Shown: positions 1 through 11,582 of the stretch, piece by piece
How positions within the stretch are numbered: position 1 is the stretch's first letter
Layout: every line of letters begins with the position of its first letter
NCBI GenBank assembly: GCA_014529385.2
Contig: CM043959.1
Span: forward strand, 54,936,253 to 55,000,252
Origin: Adiantum capillus-veneris
Taxonomy: Eukaryota > Streptophyta > Polypodiopsida > Polypodiales > Pteridaceae
Direction of reading: 5' to 3'
Length of the DNA: 64,000 nt
Translations under genes and position numbers: made by a program
The notes under the pieces: model-generated
Told to the model about the DNA's origin: nothing
The model's input: only the letters and a program-made list of their open reading frames with translations
The model's database searches: none

Positions 1-265
1 GCAGTCATTTCGGCTATCAGTTCCTGCACTCACAAGAAGTCAAGAACAAATGAGTATCATAATCAGGAATTCCATTTCATAAAGTCATCCAGCAGAATAC
101 TGTCAGCTCTCAGTATCCCTGAAGCTCAAAGAGACATCAGTGACTTTAGTATCAAAATCGAGGCATCTGTTGACAAAGGAGTGGAGCGACTCCCCTCTTG
201 TGCATCCCACTGCACCAGATCTTCGGCCAAGCTGAGTTTCTGGGTTCCGTTTGGAGTAGACTATG

Positions 266-1308
266 CTAAACCAAAACATCGAGGTAAAGTTTCACAATCC
301 GAGGAGTATCTGCTAGGTCCTCCTCCTCCATCCACTTCGCATCAAATGCAGGAAAGTTCTTGAACTTAACCAAGAACCGCCTTCGGACTTTACCTTTCTT
401 CGTATCATTATGTGCCAAAATCTGTTCAGGAACAAGGATCTCCTCGTTTTCTTCCACTTCGGGTTGCTCATCAGGCTCCCCATCATCAGGCACATCACCC
501 TTAACAGGGTTCAAGAGACTCACATGCAATGCATTATGAATCCTCCAAGTATCTGGCAGGTCCAATCGGAAGGAGACATCATTTATCTTGTCAGTAATCT
601 GGAAAGGTCCGTAGTATCACATACTAAGCTTTGGAAAAAGCCTCTCCTTTCCCTTTTTTTTTTCTTAGGCGTGCCTTCTCAAAAGTAAGAGCACCCAATC
701 ATCCTCCTTCAGTTTCCAGTCGCGACGATGGCGATCCGCTGCCTTTTTCTGTCGTTCTTGAGACTTCTGTAAAGTCTCGTGAACCTTGGGAAAAGCCGTA
801 TCCAAATCTCGCGAATATTCATCCGCTTCAAATTTCTAATCTTTCGTGCTCAGGAAGGATGGAACCTTCGCAGCAGTTTCAACAATCTCTCATGGCGTCT
901 TCCCCGTCGAAGAGTGTATCGTGTTATTGTAGGCAAATTCCACCAAAGGTAAGTTCTTTTCCCATTGAGTCTTCTGATGCGAGATACAAGACTTCAATAA
1001 ATCTAAAATCACTGAATTGGCAATCTCAAATTGCCCGTCAGTCTGCAAGTGGAACGATGACGAGAACTGCAACCGCGTCCCAATGTTCTCCCAAATTGCC
1101 TTCCAAAACAAACTCATAAATCTGGGGTCTCTGTCGGAGACAATCGTCTCAGGCGTGCCATGTAATCGGAAAATCATCGTGATCATTCTGTATTCTCGGG
1201 AGATAAAAAAAAATGAAATCCATTTCAATATTTTCCCAGGGGCGGGTGGGTGGGTATGGGTAAAGGCTGTAACAATCCCTGTGCCTTATGCCTGTCAAAC
1301 TTGACCTT
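266..1308 (-). pseudogene. E1 integrase core, C-terminus and chromodomain, broken
   Basis: The end at 266 is the natural pol stop, aligned with the stops of E9 and E10. The last 99 codons read as the integrase tail and a chromodomain-like module (RRRFLVKFKNFPAFDAKW), expected to tether integration to modified histones. The core keeps the second catalytic Asp (IVSDRDP) and the region of the catalytic Glu (TDGQFEIANS). Compared with E10, 101 bp between the first and second Asp are missing (junction near 1173), which also shifts the frame. An amber codon interrupts the tail at 836-838. The same deletion is in E9, and the amber codon is in E9 and E10. Not functional. Confidence 0.88.
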
Positions 1309-2937
1309 CTAGCATACCAAGCAACTGCGCACAAACTCTTCCACAACCTTCTTCAGTCTCCGCCAAAAGAAATCTCTCTCTACCCCTTTCATGGTGGTAG
1401 CAATGCCGCGGTGACCCGTATAAGGTGGACAGCGGCATTCAGTCATAACCTTCTCCCTCAATGGCTGTGTAACGCACACCATAGTCTTTTTCATGAAGTA
1501 GCCTTCCCGAAGGGAGTATCCAGCTACTGTCTCCCTATCCCTTAGCCGTGTGAAAATATCTGCAAAATCTGTATCTGTGGCACACTGATCGACCATATCC
1601 TCGAAGCTCCTATGATGTATCGCGGAAATAGCCAGAACCAACGGTTTCCGAGACAAAGCATCTGCCACCACATTCTTCTGTCCCTGCACATGGACAATCT
1701 GGAAGTGAAACTGTGACAAGATGTTCGCCCACCGCATCTGCTTTTCCGAAAGCTGCTTCTGTGACAAGAAGTAGCGCAAACTCTGATGGTCTGTAAAGAC
1801 AATAAAATCCGCTCCGAGTAGGTAATGCCGCCACTGAGTAAGAGCATGGATAACCGCCAAAAGCTCTTTCTCATAAATCTGTGCTGTCATCTCCGGCCTA
1901 GAGAACAAACGGCTCTCGTAAGCTATGACATGGCCTTCTTGCATCAAGACCGCATCCAGATTACGACCACAAGCATCACAATATACTTCGAATGACTTCT
2001 GCAAGTCCGGCAAAGTCAAATCTGGTCCTGTAGTGAATTTCTCTTTCAATGTCTGAAAGGCAGTCACCTCTGTGGGTCCCCACGAAAAAGGTACTCCTTT
2101 CTGTGTCAAGGTATGCAAAGGGGAAGCAACCTCTGCAAACTTTCGTATGAACCGCATGTAGTACGAACACAGTCCCAAGAAGCTTCTAACTTCGTGGACA
2201 TTCTTCAAGTCGGGCCAATCACGGATAGTCTCTATCTTGGCCGGATCCATTTGCACTCCTGTTGTGTTGCTGACACAATGTGTCCCAAAAAGTGTATCCA
2301 TGGTAGGAAAAAATTCACTTTTCTTTGCATTAATCACTAGCGTGTGATCTCGTAATGCCTAAAAGACTTGAAGCAGATGATCTCTGTGTTCTACCTCATT
2401 CTTCGAGAAAACAATGATGTCGTCAAAGAAAGTGCCAACAAATAGCCTGTACTCTCGAAAAATCCTGTCCATCATCCGGTTAAATGTCGCAGGAGCATTG
2501 GTTAAGCCAAAAGGCATCACCAAAAACTCAAATAACCCAAAAGTCGTCCGAAAAGCTGTCTTGTAGACATCTCCTGGCGCTATCCTGATCTGATGATATC
2601 CACTCTTCAAGTCAATCCTGCTAAAGCACGAGGATCCCTGTAACCTGTCGAGTATATCATCGATCCTAGGAATCGGAAATCTGTTCTTGATGGTGATTTC
2701 GTTGAGAGTGCTATAATCGAAGCACATTCTCCAAGATCTGTCTTTCTTCAAAATCAACAACACTGGAGAGCAATACGGTGAAGTACTAAGCTGGACAAGA
2801 CCCTTTTCCAAGAGGTCTTTCACTGAGTTCATAATCTTTTCATTCTGTACTCGGCTCACACAATAAGGTGGCCGATTCGGTGGTGTGCTTCCAGATATCA
2901 GATCAATGGTATGATCTTCAGGCCCTCTCAAAAGCAA
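1309..2937 (-). pseudogene. E1 reverse transcriptase, RNase H and integrase zinc domain
   Basis: The RT palm is clear: FPIPRIDDILDRL, then SRIDLKSGYHQIRIAPGD, MPFGLTNAPATFNRMM, and the catalytic FFDD in VGTFFDDIIVFS. After the frame interruption near 2338-2358, where a Gln codon has become a stop (VFQAL in relatives), the frame continues through the RT connection, RNase H (EVYCDACGRNLDAVLMQE, YEKELLAVIHAL, FTDHQSLRYFL, VVADALSRKP) and the HHCC zinc region of integrase (GHRGIATTMKG ... CLVC). The enzyme would copy element RNA to DNA in virus-like particles and degrade the template. At least one nonsense and one frame break make this copy inactive. Confidence 0.88.
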
Positions 2938-3612
2938 TCGGCATGAGCGTGGAGAAAAAAATCTTGGCGTTCTTTTCTTCAGGTCAAAACATATTCAACT
3001 TTTATCCATGGTTCAGTTCTCCCAAAAGAATGAGTAAGAAAACTGAAGTTCATCAAGTACAATCTCTAAGCCCTTCATTTATCAAAGTCGCTTTCTCGGC
3101 CCGGTAGTCAACCACGGCGTAGTTCTTGTGGTACCAAGGGATCCCGAGTAGAACGTCACTCACGTGCCCTGAACACCCCTGTCATTGCAAACGAAGTTTG
3201 CCAATGCTCGGTGTAATGGCAACATCCCATCCGGGTGCCAGTCGAACTACCTCCGCCTGTGGCGTCAGTCTGTCGGGCGTAGTTCCAAATCGAGCCGCCA
3301 ATTCCAAGTGAAAAGAAGTTGGCCTTGGCTCCTTCAAAAGAGCTTCCTGATCCTTCACTTTGCCCCAAAAAAAAACGGCAAAGTTTGTACTTTCATTCAT
3401 TTGATTCGGTGCAAGTCCCACGCCATGTGGTACCAGTTCTGCTTTTCTATCTGCCTTTTCTGCCACATTCCTCAGCTGCTCTCGAACTCTCAGACCTGTC
3501 GTCGTCTTTATCATTCTATTCTTTCTGTGCCTTATCAGGGCACTTTGCGGAAATATGTCCATGTTTCCCGCATCCAAAGCACTTCCCCTCTCTGATGAAG
3601 CGAGCTCTCTCC
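2938..3612 (-). pseudogene. E1 protease region with scrambled active site
   Basis: Aligned by its flanks (WGKVKDQEALL before, ELAARFG after) to the protease of family 2. Where family 2 reads FFDPGAKANFIS, this copy reads a different frame (LLKEPRPTSFH) and then returns to the expected frame. The expected sequence GAKANFF survives in the +1 frame, so two compensating indels flank the active site. No Asp-Ser/Thr-Gly triad remains. The same change is present in E9 and E10. Downstream, APGWDVAITPSIGKLRL matches the rest of the protease fold. Confidence 0.75.
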
Positions 3613-5017
3613 TCAGGAGTAAGCTTGGGTCGTGCATCCTTTTTTTTTCTCTGGGTTGCTCTTTTTCATTCTACTTTCATTCCCAGAAGTCTGTTTGGCT
3701 CGTTGTGTCATGGCCTCATCTGTGGGGTAGGTCAAACTGCCAGAGTGAATGGCAAAGCCCCGCTTCGCATGACTCATCAACTCCTGAATAGAAGCTGACT
3801 TCTGTTCCAAGCAGTGATCTCGGATCTCTGTAGGTAGACCCAAGGTAAACCGCTCAATTTGTTCTCTGAACGAGATCTTCTTGAATGAAGAGGCGGGTAG
3901 AAAAGAGCTCCAGAATCTTTCACAATAAGAATTCACTGTATCGCTCTTGGTCATCCGGAGATGGTTCCAAGCAGCTCGTATATCTCGCTCAAACTCTTGA
4001 GTCAACCAAGAAGAAATAAAAAGCCTCTTGAATTGCAGCCATGTAACTGGCACAGTCTTGCTTAATAGAAGCGTGGACCACCAAGTACGAGCATTCCCCT
4101 CAGAGTAAGAGGCAGCTCTCCGAATCTTGGAGTGCTCTGAATAGCGTCCTCCCGCGAAAGCGATGTCAAACTGCTGTATAAGAGACAAAGCCTTCGAAGC
4201 ATCTGAGTATCCTGAAAAGTATCAAACTTGATCGAGTGGCCACCTTCCTTAAACTCTCGGACTTTCTTGCTGTTATCTTCGAGAAAGTCATACTGGTTGG
4301 CTTTGTAAAAATTCTTCTTGTTCGCATAAAACTTTCCGTCATCGGAATCTGAGCTGTCTGTAGACGAGTCCTCAGTAGAACTGTCAGTCTCTGGGCGAGA
4401 TGTAGCCTTCTTTGCCTTTTTCTTGCCCGTTCCGAAGCTTTGTGTCTTGCTTCGCTTTTTGCTTTTTTTCTGTCTTCTTCGCTCTAATTCGAGGAGCTAG
4501 AAGAACTGTCAGAAGAAGAAGAAGAAGAACTGGGTACTCCTTCAAATCGAACACGCTTCTTCCGTTTCTTTGCTTTGTCGAATGTCGACTGACGACCCAA
4601 ATATCCCGGGAAGTCAGTACCTTTGTTCTGCTTTTTGCCGTGCTTTTTGCCTTTCTTTTGCACGTCGAAAAGCTGAGCAATCCGTGCATCAACCACGTTC
4701 TCCAGTTCCTTCTCCGTATATTTCTTGGAGGCAGAAGGTTTCTTGAGAGCGGGTTTCGGGAGTGGTGTTGTGGTTCTCTGCCACTCCATCTGTACCTCTT
4801 TCAAAGAGGTCTGGTTCATATATTTTGCCATCTTCGGGTCCTTGGCAAAATTGAGCATCATCTTTGTTGCATCACCAATCAATTGACGACGCTCCATCTC
4901 TCTTTGCTCCGCCTGAGTAGGCCGAGGCGGGCCATACTCTCTGTCTGAATCTTCGTTGTGATCCTAGCCCGCATCTCCAGATGCAGAGGGAGTCGACTGA
5001 TCATTGCCTGAAGCCAT
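3613..5017 (-). pseudogene. E1 gag, broken
   Basis: Start chosen at the ATG whose complement is 5015-5017, encoding MASGNDQSTPSAS, the same start as E9 and E10. The N-terminal part is lysine-rich and followed by a long serine/acidic run encoded by GAA/TCT repeats (about 4490-4545). The capsid-like part (LSLIQQFDIAFAGGRYSEH, NARTWWSTLLL, SSWLTQEFERDIRAAW, CERFWSSFLPASSFK) is a Ty3/gypsy gag domain. Gag assembles the particle that packages the RNA. An early amber codon (near 4964, where relatives read Trp) and frame breaks near 4190-4480 interrupt it. Confidence 0.85.
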
Positions 5018-5079
5018 AGGTGCCGCGGAAAAAAAATAATTTCGGGGATCGGATTTCCCGTAGAAGAGAAATCGGCCGT

Positions 5080-5091
5080 GCTCTGATACCA
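5080..5091 (-). other. E1 primer-binding site (initiator tRNA-Met type)
   Basis: The complement reads TGGTATCAGAGC, the common plant LTR-element primer site complementary to the 3' end of initiator tRNA-Met. One base separates it from the LTR end, as in E9 and E10. Confidence 0.92.
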
Positions 5092-5092
5092 C

Positions 5093-5653
5093 TGTAACAG
5101 ACTTGGACACTCCAAGTCAAGAATCAACCGCGACAGCACCAAATAACCACTTCAAAACAATTCACAGATCACAATAGATTTGCACTGGCCCGGCGGAGTT
5201 CCGTGCCTAGAGATATTGGCCCCAAAGACTGGCGCCCCTTTCGGTATTTCTTTTTGTATTAATCAATCATCAAAGTACAAGAGAGCGGTTAGGGTTTCAC
5301 TCTCAGACTCTGCGTCCAGATGCTCTGAGAAGTGAGGCCCTCACCACTAATTTAAAGGTTACAAGGGATGCCCAAAAGCAGAGCCCCAAAAGCTTTTAAA
5401 ATCAAAAGCATCAGTTCTCTCTCTCCCTTAGAGAGTCTTTTCTCTTTTTTTTTATATAAAAAAAAGCAAAAGCAAAATTCGCGTCGCTCATCATTTTCCA
5501 AAATTTTTTTTTTTTTTTTTTTAATAATAAATAATCCGTCTCCGCGATTTTCGGAATTTAGGGTTTTTGGCAAAAATTAGGGTTTGCAGGAATTTTAGGG
5601 TTTCTGGCAGAAATTAGGGTTTCTGCTGTCCGCCACGTCATCACTTTGTGACA
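5093..5653 (-). repeat. E1 5' LTR (family 1)
   Basis: On the minus strand it starts TGTCACAAAGTG and ends CTGTTACA, 561 bp. Limits were set by the PBS on one side and by alignment to the E9 and E10 LTRs on the other. It contains A/T-rich and CT-rich tracts, several copies of the short phrase ttagggttt, and the block shared by all LTR families here (5218-5252). Confidence 0.9.
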
Positions 5654-5838
5654 ATAGTCCTTGTCCAACCTTAGTGCTCTCTTGCCCTCAGGCCTGGACT
5701 CCCTCTGGACAGTTCCACACTAGCTATGCAATGCAGGGCAGTTAGATTTCCCGAGGGGTGTTTCCAAAAAGTGAAAGTAAATAGATGATAAGAAAGAAAT
5801 CAACAAAAAGGATAAATAGTAGTCACACGCTGGTGACA
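5654..5838 (-). repeat. E2 3' LTR, fragment left of the E1 insertion
   Basis: These 185 bp match 12871-13057 of the E2 5' LTR almost base for base (atagtccttgtccaacc ... cgctggtgaca). The rest of this LTR was displaced by E1 and is not in the window. Confidence 0.92.
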
Positions 5839-5854
5839 TACCCCCCTCTTGAAA
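5839..5854 (-). other. E2 polypurine tract
   Basis: The complement is TTTCAAGAGGGGGGTA immediately before the 3' LTR. This is the expected priming site for plus-strand DNA synthesis. The same tract precedes the 3' LTR in family 1. Confidence 0.85.
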
Positions 5855-6411
5855 TCTCAAACGTCCTCGTTTGCATCTATGTCGTTCATGCTCCTAGTCA
5901 ACACTGATGTATTCAACACCTGACGACACATGTACGACACATACATGCTCATTGTCAACCCTGGTGTATTCAACACCTCGTCGACTCATGTATTGCCTGC
6001 GTGTGAACCCTGTCCCAATGACATAGTGGTAGCTTCGCACTCTGCCATTGCTTTGAGTCACTAACTTTCCAATGACAAAATGGTAGCTGCACATTTTGCC
6101 ACTGTCTTATAGTACACATTGGATCCCGTAACACTTTCGAGCATACCCAAACCGACAGTTTAAGAATGCAGTTACACATGTACTCTTCAATAGAAGCAAT
6201 CACTGTATCCTTGACAAACTGACAAGAAATACTCACTTCTATAGCACTAACCAAACTTTTGGACATTCCATAAGAGCAATTGCCAAACTGACAATCTGTA
6301 CAACTCTAACATTCATGTAACAGGTATTTCATTTGAGCTCACTTTAAATACCATGTACATCATTTGTTTCAGAAGCCATTGTCACACTGACAATCCATGT
6401 AGCTTTGAAAC
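5855..6411 (-). other. E2 3' untranslated region
   Basis: About 560 bp between the pol stop and the polypurine tract. No reading frame resembling a protein is visible. Short partial repeats occur (a phrase around tgacaaaatggtagctgcacat, with a related copy near 6019), otherwise nothing recognised. Confidence 0.7.
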
Positions 6412-8280
6412 TCAAGGGGTCAAGGTAGGTTGCAAACCGAAGGCTTCCAGGTAAAGTGGTAACACAGTTGGTGACTCTGCAAGTTCACCTTCTTCCATTC
6501 ACTTAGCATCCATTGGTGGATAGTTTCTGAACTTTACCAAGTAACGCCTAGCAACCTTGCCTTTCACTTTCCTTTCTTTGTGTGCCAAAATCTGTTCAGG
6601 GACCAAGATCTCGTCAAGTTCCTCGACTTCCGGCTGATCTGCAGCTGGCATATCTTCTGGCACAACACCCACATAGGGTCTGAGAAGACTCACATGAAAC
6701 GCATTGTGAATCTTCCAACTGTCAGGCAATTTCAGCCTATATGCAACATCACTGATTATGTCGCATACTTGAAAAGGCCCATAGTAACTCATGCTGAGCT
6801 TTGGAAACAATCTTTCCTTGCCCTTCATCTTCTTTAACCTTGCCTTTTCAAAGCGTAAAACCACCCAATCACCAAGTGAATATACCACTTCACGACGGTG
6901 ACGATCAACTGCTTTCTTTTGCTTTGCCTGAGTCCTTTCTAAGGCCACTTTGACCTTCTTGTACATTCCATCCATGTCCTGAACATACTTATCTGCCTCA
7001 AATATCTTGTCCTTTGTATGCAGTATGGGAGGAACTTTCTTGCCACCTTCAACTATCTCAAAGGGTGCCTTGCCAGTTGATGAATGCACTGTATTATTGT
7101 ATGCATACTCCACCAATGGCAAATACTGCTCCCACTTTCCTTTATGCTCTGACACATAGCACTTCAGCAGATCTAGGACAGTAGAATTTGCCTCTTCTGA
7201 CTGCCCATCTGTTTGAGGATGAAATGATGAAGAGAATTTGAGCGTGGTACCCATATTCTCAAACAAGCCTCTCCAGAACAAACTTGTCATGCGTGGATCA
7301 CGGTCGCTAACAATCGACTGTGGCATGCCATGATACTTGAAAATATTGCTCATAAACAAGCGTGCCATCTGATCTGGCTTTATCTTCTTCCTGACAGGAA
7401 TGAAATGAGCCTGTTTGCTGAATCTGCAAATAATGGTCCAAATACCATCGTTTCCTGTCTGCGTTCTCGGAAGATCAAAGATAAAATCCATAGCAATACT
7501 TTCCCAAGGTTTATCTGGAATAGGTAGTGGTTGCAATAACCCTGGTGCCTTTTGCCTGTCAAACTTGACCTTTTGGCATATTAGGCATTCTCGCACAAAG
7601 GCATCCACATCCCTTCTCAATGTAGGCCAGTAGAAGAATGTCTCAACCGCTTTAACTGTAGCATCGATACCACGATGCCCTGCATACGGTGGGACATGAC
7701 TCTCTTCCATAACTTTGCGTCGCAATGGCTTTGTGACACACAATCTGCCATGCATCATCATGAACTCGTCTTTAAGAAGATAGTGTTCATGACGTTGTCC
7801 ATCCATTAGCTGCTCGAAGACCCTTGCAAAATCTTCATCATTTGCATACTGTTCTCTCATATCATCAAGTTCATGATGATAAGGAATTGACACAGCTGAA
7901 ATTTGTGGCTTCCTTGACAAGGCATCAGTCACAACGTTCTTCTTGCCTTCCACATGCACAATCTGAAAATGGAACATGGACAAGATATTTGCCCATCGCA
8001 TATGCTTCTCAGATAATTTTGTCTGTGTCAAGAAGTATCGCAAGGTCTGATGATCCGTTTGGACAACGAAATCTGCACCTAGCAGGTAGTGTTTCCAACT
8101 TAAGAACGCATGAATCACAGCCAGTAACTCTTTCTCATAGACCTGCATGGTCATCTCTGGCCCTTGCAAAATTCTGCTCTCATAGGCTACTACCCTGCCA
8201 TCTTGCATTAGCACTGCACCAATGCTACTACCGCAGGCGTCGCACTGGACCACAAATGACTTCCTAAGATCTGGCAACAC
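6412..8280 (-). pseudogene. E2 RNase H, integrase and chromodomain
   Basis: One long frame with RNase H (VVQCDACGSSIGAVLMQD, YEKELLAVIHAF, QTDHQTLRYFLTQTK, DALSRKP), the integrase zinc region (ESHVPPYAGHRGI ... CLICQK) and the full catalytic core: first Asp in AMDFIFDLPR, second in IVSDRDPR, Glu in QTDGQSEEANS. The tail ends in a chromodomain (RRYLVKFRNYPPMDAK). At 6499-6501 the expected Trp codon is TGA, and the same frame then runs on to a stop at 6412. The preceding frame (RT) is separated only by a TGA near 8293, so RT to chromodomain was once one polyprotein. Best-preserved integrase in the window. Confidence 0.9.
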
Positions 8281-9468
8281 AATGATTGGATCTCAAGTCA
8301 TCTTTTCCTTTAAGAGATTAAAAGCTGAAATCTCTTTCTGTGTCCATCTAAAAGTGACTGCCTTCTTTTGAAGAGCATGTAAAGGTGAAGCAATCTCAGC
8401 GAAATTTCGGATAAACCTTCTGTAATAGGAGCATAGTCCCAAAAAGCTTCGGACATCGTGCATCGTCTTCAAATTTGGCCATGACTTGATCGCTTCAACT
8501 TTTGCAGGATCCATTCTGACACCATCCTTTGAGACAATGTGTCCCAGAAAGTGGATCTCTTCCAGAAAAAATTCACTTTTCTGTGCATTGATGAGCAACC
8601 TATGACTGCGTAGCTCTTTGAACACAATGGCCAAGTGATGCCTATGCTCCTCTTCATTCTTTGAGTAGACTATCATGTCATCAAAGAATGTACCAACAAA
8701 CTGCTGGTATGGACGGAAAATTGTGTCCATCATCCTATTGAACGTAGCAGGAGCATTTGTTAGACCAAAGGGCATCACTAAAAATTCGTAAAGGCCAAAC
8801 GTCGTTCTAAAAGCAGTCTTGTGCACATCCTCTGATCTAATGCGAATCTGATGGTACCCACTCTTTAGATCTATCCTGCTAAACATAGCTGCTCCTTCTA
8901 ATTTGTCCATAATATCATCAATTCTAGGTATAGGGAACCTATTCTTGATGGTATTCTTGTTCAGTGCACGATAGTCGATGCACATACGCCATGAGCCATC
9001 CTTTTTCTGCACCAACAACACTGGAGAACAGAATGGAGATGAAGTGGGCTGAATCAGCCCCTTTTCTAACAGCTCCTGTACTTGGCCCATTATCTCTTTC
9101 TGTTGAGCCGCACTAACCCTATACGGAGGCTTATTTGGTGGGCTACTGCCTGGCACCAAATCTATCGCATGGTCCTCGGGTCTCTCTGGCGGTAATTGAG
9201 ATGGTAATGAATCGGAGAAACAGTCACTATACTGTTGTAAAAACATTGACCTTTCTTTATCTAGCACAGATAAATTTGATTCATCACAATCTGACACTTC
9301 ACGTGCAAAAACCAAGTACGCAGAAAGATGTTTTTTCATTACAGAAGTAATAGCAGAAGCTGATACAGTAGGAATAGACTCCCCTTTAAGCTTTACATCC
9401 AGAATGTGAGTCTTTCCCCTGCTTTGTACAGTGATCTTTTTGTTGTAGGCATCCATGATCCTGTACAC
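8281..9468 (-). pseudogene. E2 reverse transcriptase
   Basis: About 390 codons with all RT landmarks: CIDYRALNKNTIKNRFPIP, SRIDLKSGYHQIRIRSED, FLVMPFGLTNAPATFNRMMD, catalytic FFDD (VGTFFDDMIVYSKNEEEH), LGHIVSKDGVRMDPAKVEAI and the connection FLGLCSYYRRFIRNFAEIASP. It ends at a TGA within LKEKMT*DPII, where E8 has Ser, in the same frame as the RNase H that follows. Upstream it overlaps the protease frame with a one-base shift near 9465, whereas E8 reads straight through, so the shift is damage and not a programmed site. Confidence 0.9.
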
Positions 9469-11474
9469 GAAACAACCAAGGAATACCTAACAACACATCA
9501 CATCCGTCCAATGGCATGATGTAAAATTCTTCAGCATCTACATAGGACTGGATATGTAGACGCAACTTTCCAATGATGGGTGTCACAGCCTCTGTATGGC
9601 CAGGACATGCCAAACCTGCCTCTGCTGTATACCCCATCTCTTCAGGTCTGATTCCCAACTTTGAAGCCAATTCTGGGGAAATGAAGTTGGCTTTGGCACC
9701 TGGATCAAAGAAGATAAGCACTGTTTGATCCCTGACCTTTCCCCATGCTCTGCAAAGCTCACTTGCATCTGAATTTGGCTTGTCGCCCACCATATCTGGC
9801 ACTAGACCAGCCATGGGCTTCTTTCCTTTCTTGTCCTCCTTGTCTTCAGAATCAGCTGGCCTTTTCTTTGTAGGACAGTTGTAAGCAATGTGGCCAGGCT
9901 GCTCACATATAAAGCATTTGTTCTCTGTCCTCAAGACCTTCTTTTGCTCTTCTGACTTGTGAGGAAAACGTCTTTTCCATTTCTTTGCTGGTCCTTTTTC
10001 TGATTCAGCCTTAGCTTTGTCTTTCCCTGCGTTGGCTGACTCCTGAGTCCCTTTAGGAGCCTCATTGGGAACGTGCTTCTTGGCTGAATTTTTCTTGCCT
10101 GATCCTGCCTTGACGCCAGTGTTAAATTCACAACCTTCTCCCTTGAGCAAACCATTGCCAGTGTTTGCTACCTCGATGAGCTGCGTCAAAGTAGTGACTT
10201 TTGTCTTCGTACAGTACTTTCTCAATCCTTTAGGTAGGCCACAACAGTATTTTTCAATCTGTTCTGTCAATGGCACAAACCTATAGGAAGTTACTGGAAG
10301 TAGAGCTTTCCAAAACTTCCGATTGTAATCATCCAGATTTCTGCAAGGAGCAGCATTAAGCTGGTGCCATTCTGTCATGACATCTGCTTCAAAGTCATCA
10401 GATAACCATGCTGCTGCAAAAATCTGCTTAAAGTAAATCCATGTGGACGGAGCTTGCCCTTGAAGCAATAAAGTTGTCCACCATTGTCCCGCATTCCCTG
10501 TCAAGAAAGTGGCTGCCTTGCGGACCTTTGAAGCCTCTGTAAAGTTTCCCCCTGCATAGGCCTTGTCAAACTGCTGGAGGAATGAAAGAGCCTTCTTCCT
10601 GTCATCAAACACTGTAAAGGTCGTGAATGACACACCTTTGCCACCTTCTTTGTATGGAGTTGGCCTCTCCAACGGCGTTAAATTGTCATATGGAAGTGAC
10701 TGAAACATGGGAACACTATTAGGGTTCATCTGTGTTCCTTGGCCGCTATTAACTTGACCTGGAAATGCCATATTTGGCTGCTGATTTGTAATTCCAGCCA
10801 TACCAAAATTTGCCTGTGGCATCCCAAATTGGCCCTGAGTGCTTTGAAACCCTGGGTGCATACCCATGACACTGTACATGGGGTTAGGCATCATCGTTTG
10901 AGCACCCCCAAACACTGTTCCTGGCATGTAAAACTGATTTCCAGGTGCATGACCAGCCATGCTTTGGAATACCGATCCACCTCCAAAATAGCCAGGGTGT
11001 ACTGAAGGTGGTGGGGAAGACCTGTTGCATAGCCTGTAGGTTGCTTCCCTGCCCATTAGAACCAGCTATAGGCTGCTGAAAGGTGGCGGGCTGAACTGGT
11101 ACAGCTTGAAAAACTGGCATCTCAGCCACCTGTTCTTGCACCTTAGGCACAGGTTGTGGAGACTGCATGTTCTCCGTCAAGTGTACAGGTGTTTCCATTG
11201 ACTGTGCGGTATGAATCACCTGTGCTCGAGCCTTAACAGGCTTTTGAATATGATCCAGTGACCCAACTTGCTGAGACCGAACAGGAGGTTGCAGAAAGCC
11301 TAAAAACCTCGGGTTCTGCATTACTTGTGTGAACATAGCCACAGCAGTAGCCAACTGGGTCTTGAATATATCGTCATCTGTCTGTGGTGGTCTTGAGGAC
11401 TCACCCACTTCATGTGTCTGTTGACCCTGTGAAGAGGAAACCTCTTCAGTCACATCATCTGGTCTGTCAGCCAT
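9386..11474 (-). pseudogene. E2 gag and protease
   Basis: Start at the ATG complementing 11472-11474 (MADRPDDVTEEVSSSQ), 90 bp after the PBS. The N-terminus is Gln/Pro-rich. A frameshift near 11005-11020 breaks it, since E8 reads through to YPGYFGGGSVFQ. Then come the gag capsid (FLQQFDKAYAGGNF, AGQWWTTLLLQG, KQIFAAAWLSDDFEADVM, PLTEQIEKYCCGLPKGLRKY), a basic linker, an intact CCHC zinc knuckle (CFICEQPGHIAYNC) and an aspartic-protease-like domain. The catalytic motif reads DPGA (IFFDPGAKANFIS) where D-S/T-G-A is usual; E8 has the same, so it is ancestral to family 2. Confidence 0.88.
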
Positions 11475-11564
11475 AATTGCAATTCCCTGTGTCTAGTCTA
11501 TGATCCCCTGTGTCTTCAAGCCCAAAACTGACCAAGGCTCACTTCTATGGGAAAAAGTGATTCA

Positions 11565-11582
11565 ATCCCGTCGATGGAACCA
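11565..11582 (-). other. E2 putative primer-binding site, unassigned tRNA
   Basis: The complement is TGGTTCCATCGACGGGAT, directly abutting the LTR end. The same 18 bases abut the E8 LTR, so this is the family 2 primer site. It does not match the initiator tRNA-Met site of family 1, and I could not assign it to a plant tRNA from memory. Confidence 0.7.

Larger units (their letters stand above)
1..5653 (-). mobile_element. E1: Ty3/gypsy chromovirus, family 1, 3' end outside window
   Basis: Read on the minus strand the order is 5' LTR (5093-5653), tRNA-Met-type PBS, gag, protease, RT, RNase H, integrase, chromodomain, then 3' UTR running off the left edge. Bases 1-265 are 3' UTR, matching 43205 onward in E10. 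The right flank atagt (5654-5658) sits inside the 3' LTR of E2; the same sequence without an insertion is at 12870 in the 5' LTR of E2, so E1 jumped into E2. The partner target-site copy would lie left of the window. All coding parts carry frameshifts or stops, so this copy cannot be autonomous. Same family as E9 and E10. Confidence 0.9.

Noticed and set aside
3319-3798. 159-codon plus-strand frame across E1 protease and gag
   Set aside because: It lies antisense to recognisable gag/protease sequence and recurs antisense in E9 and E10; a shadow frame.
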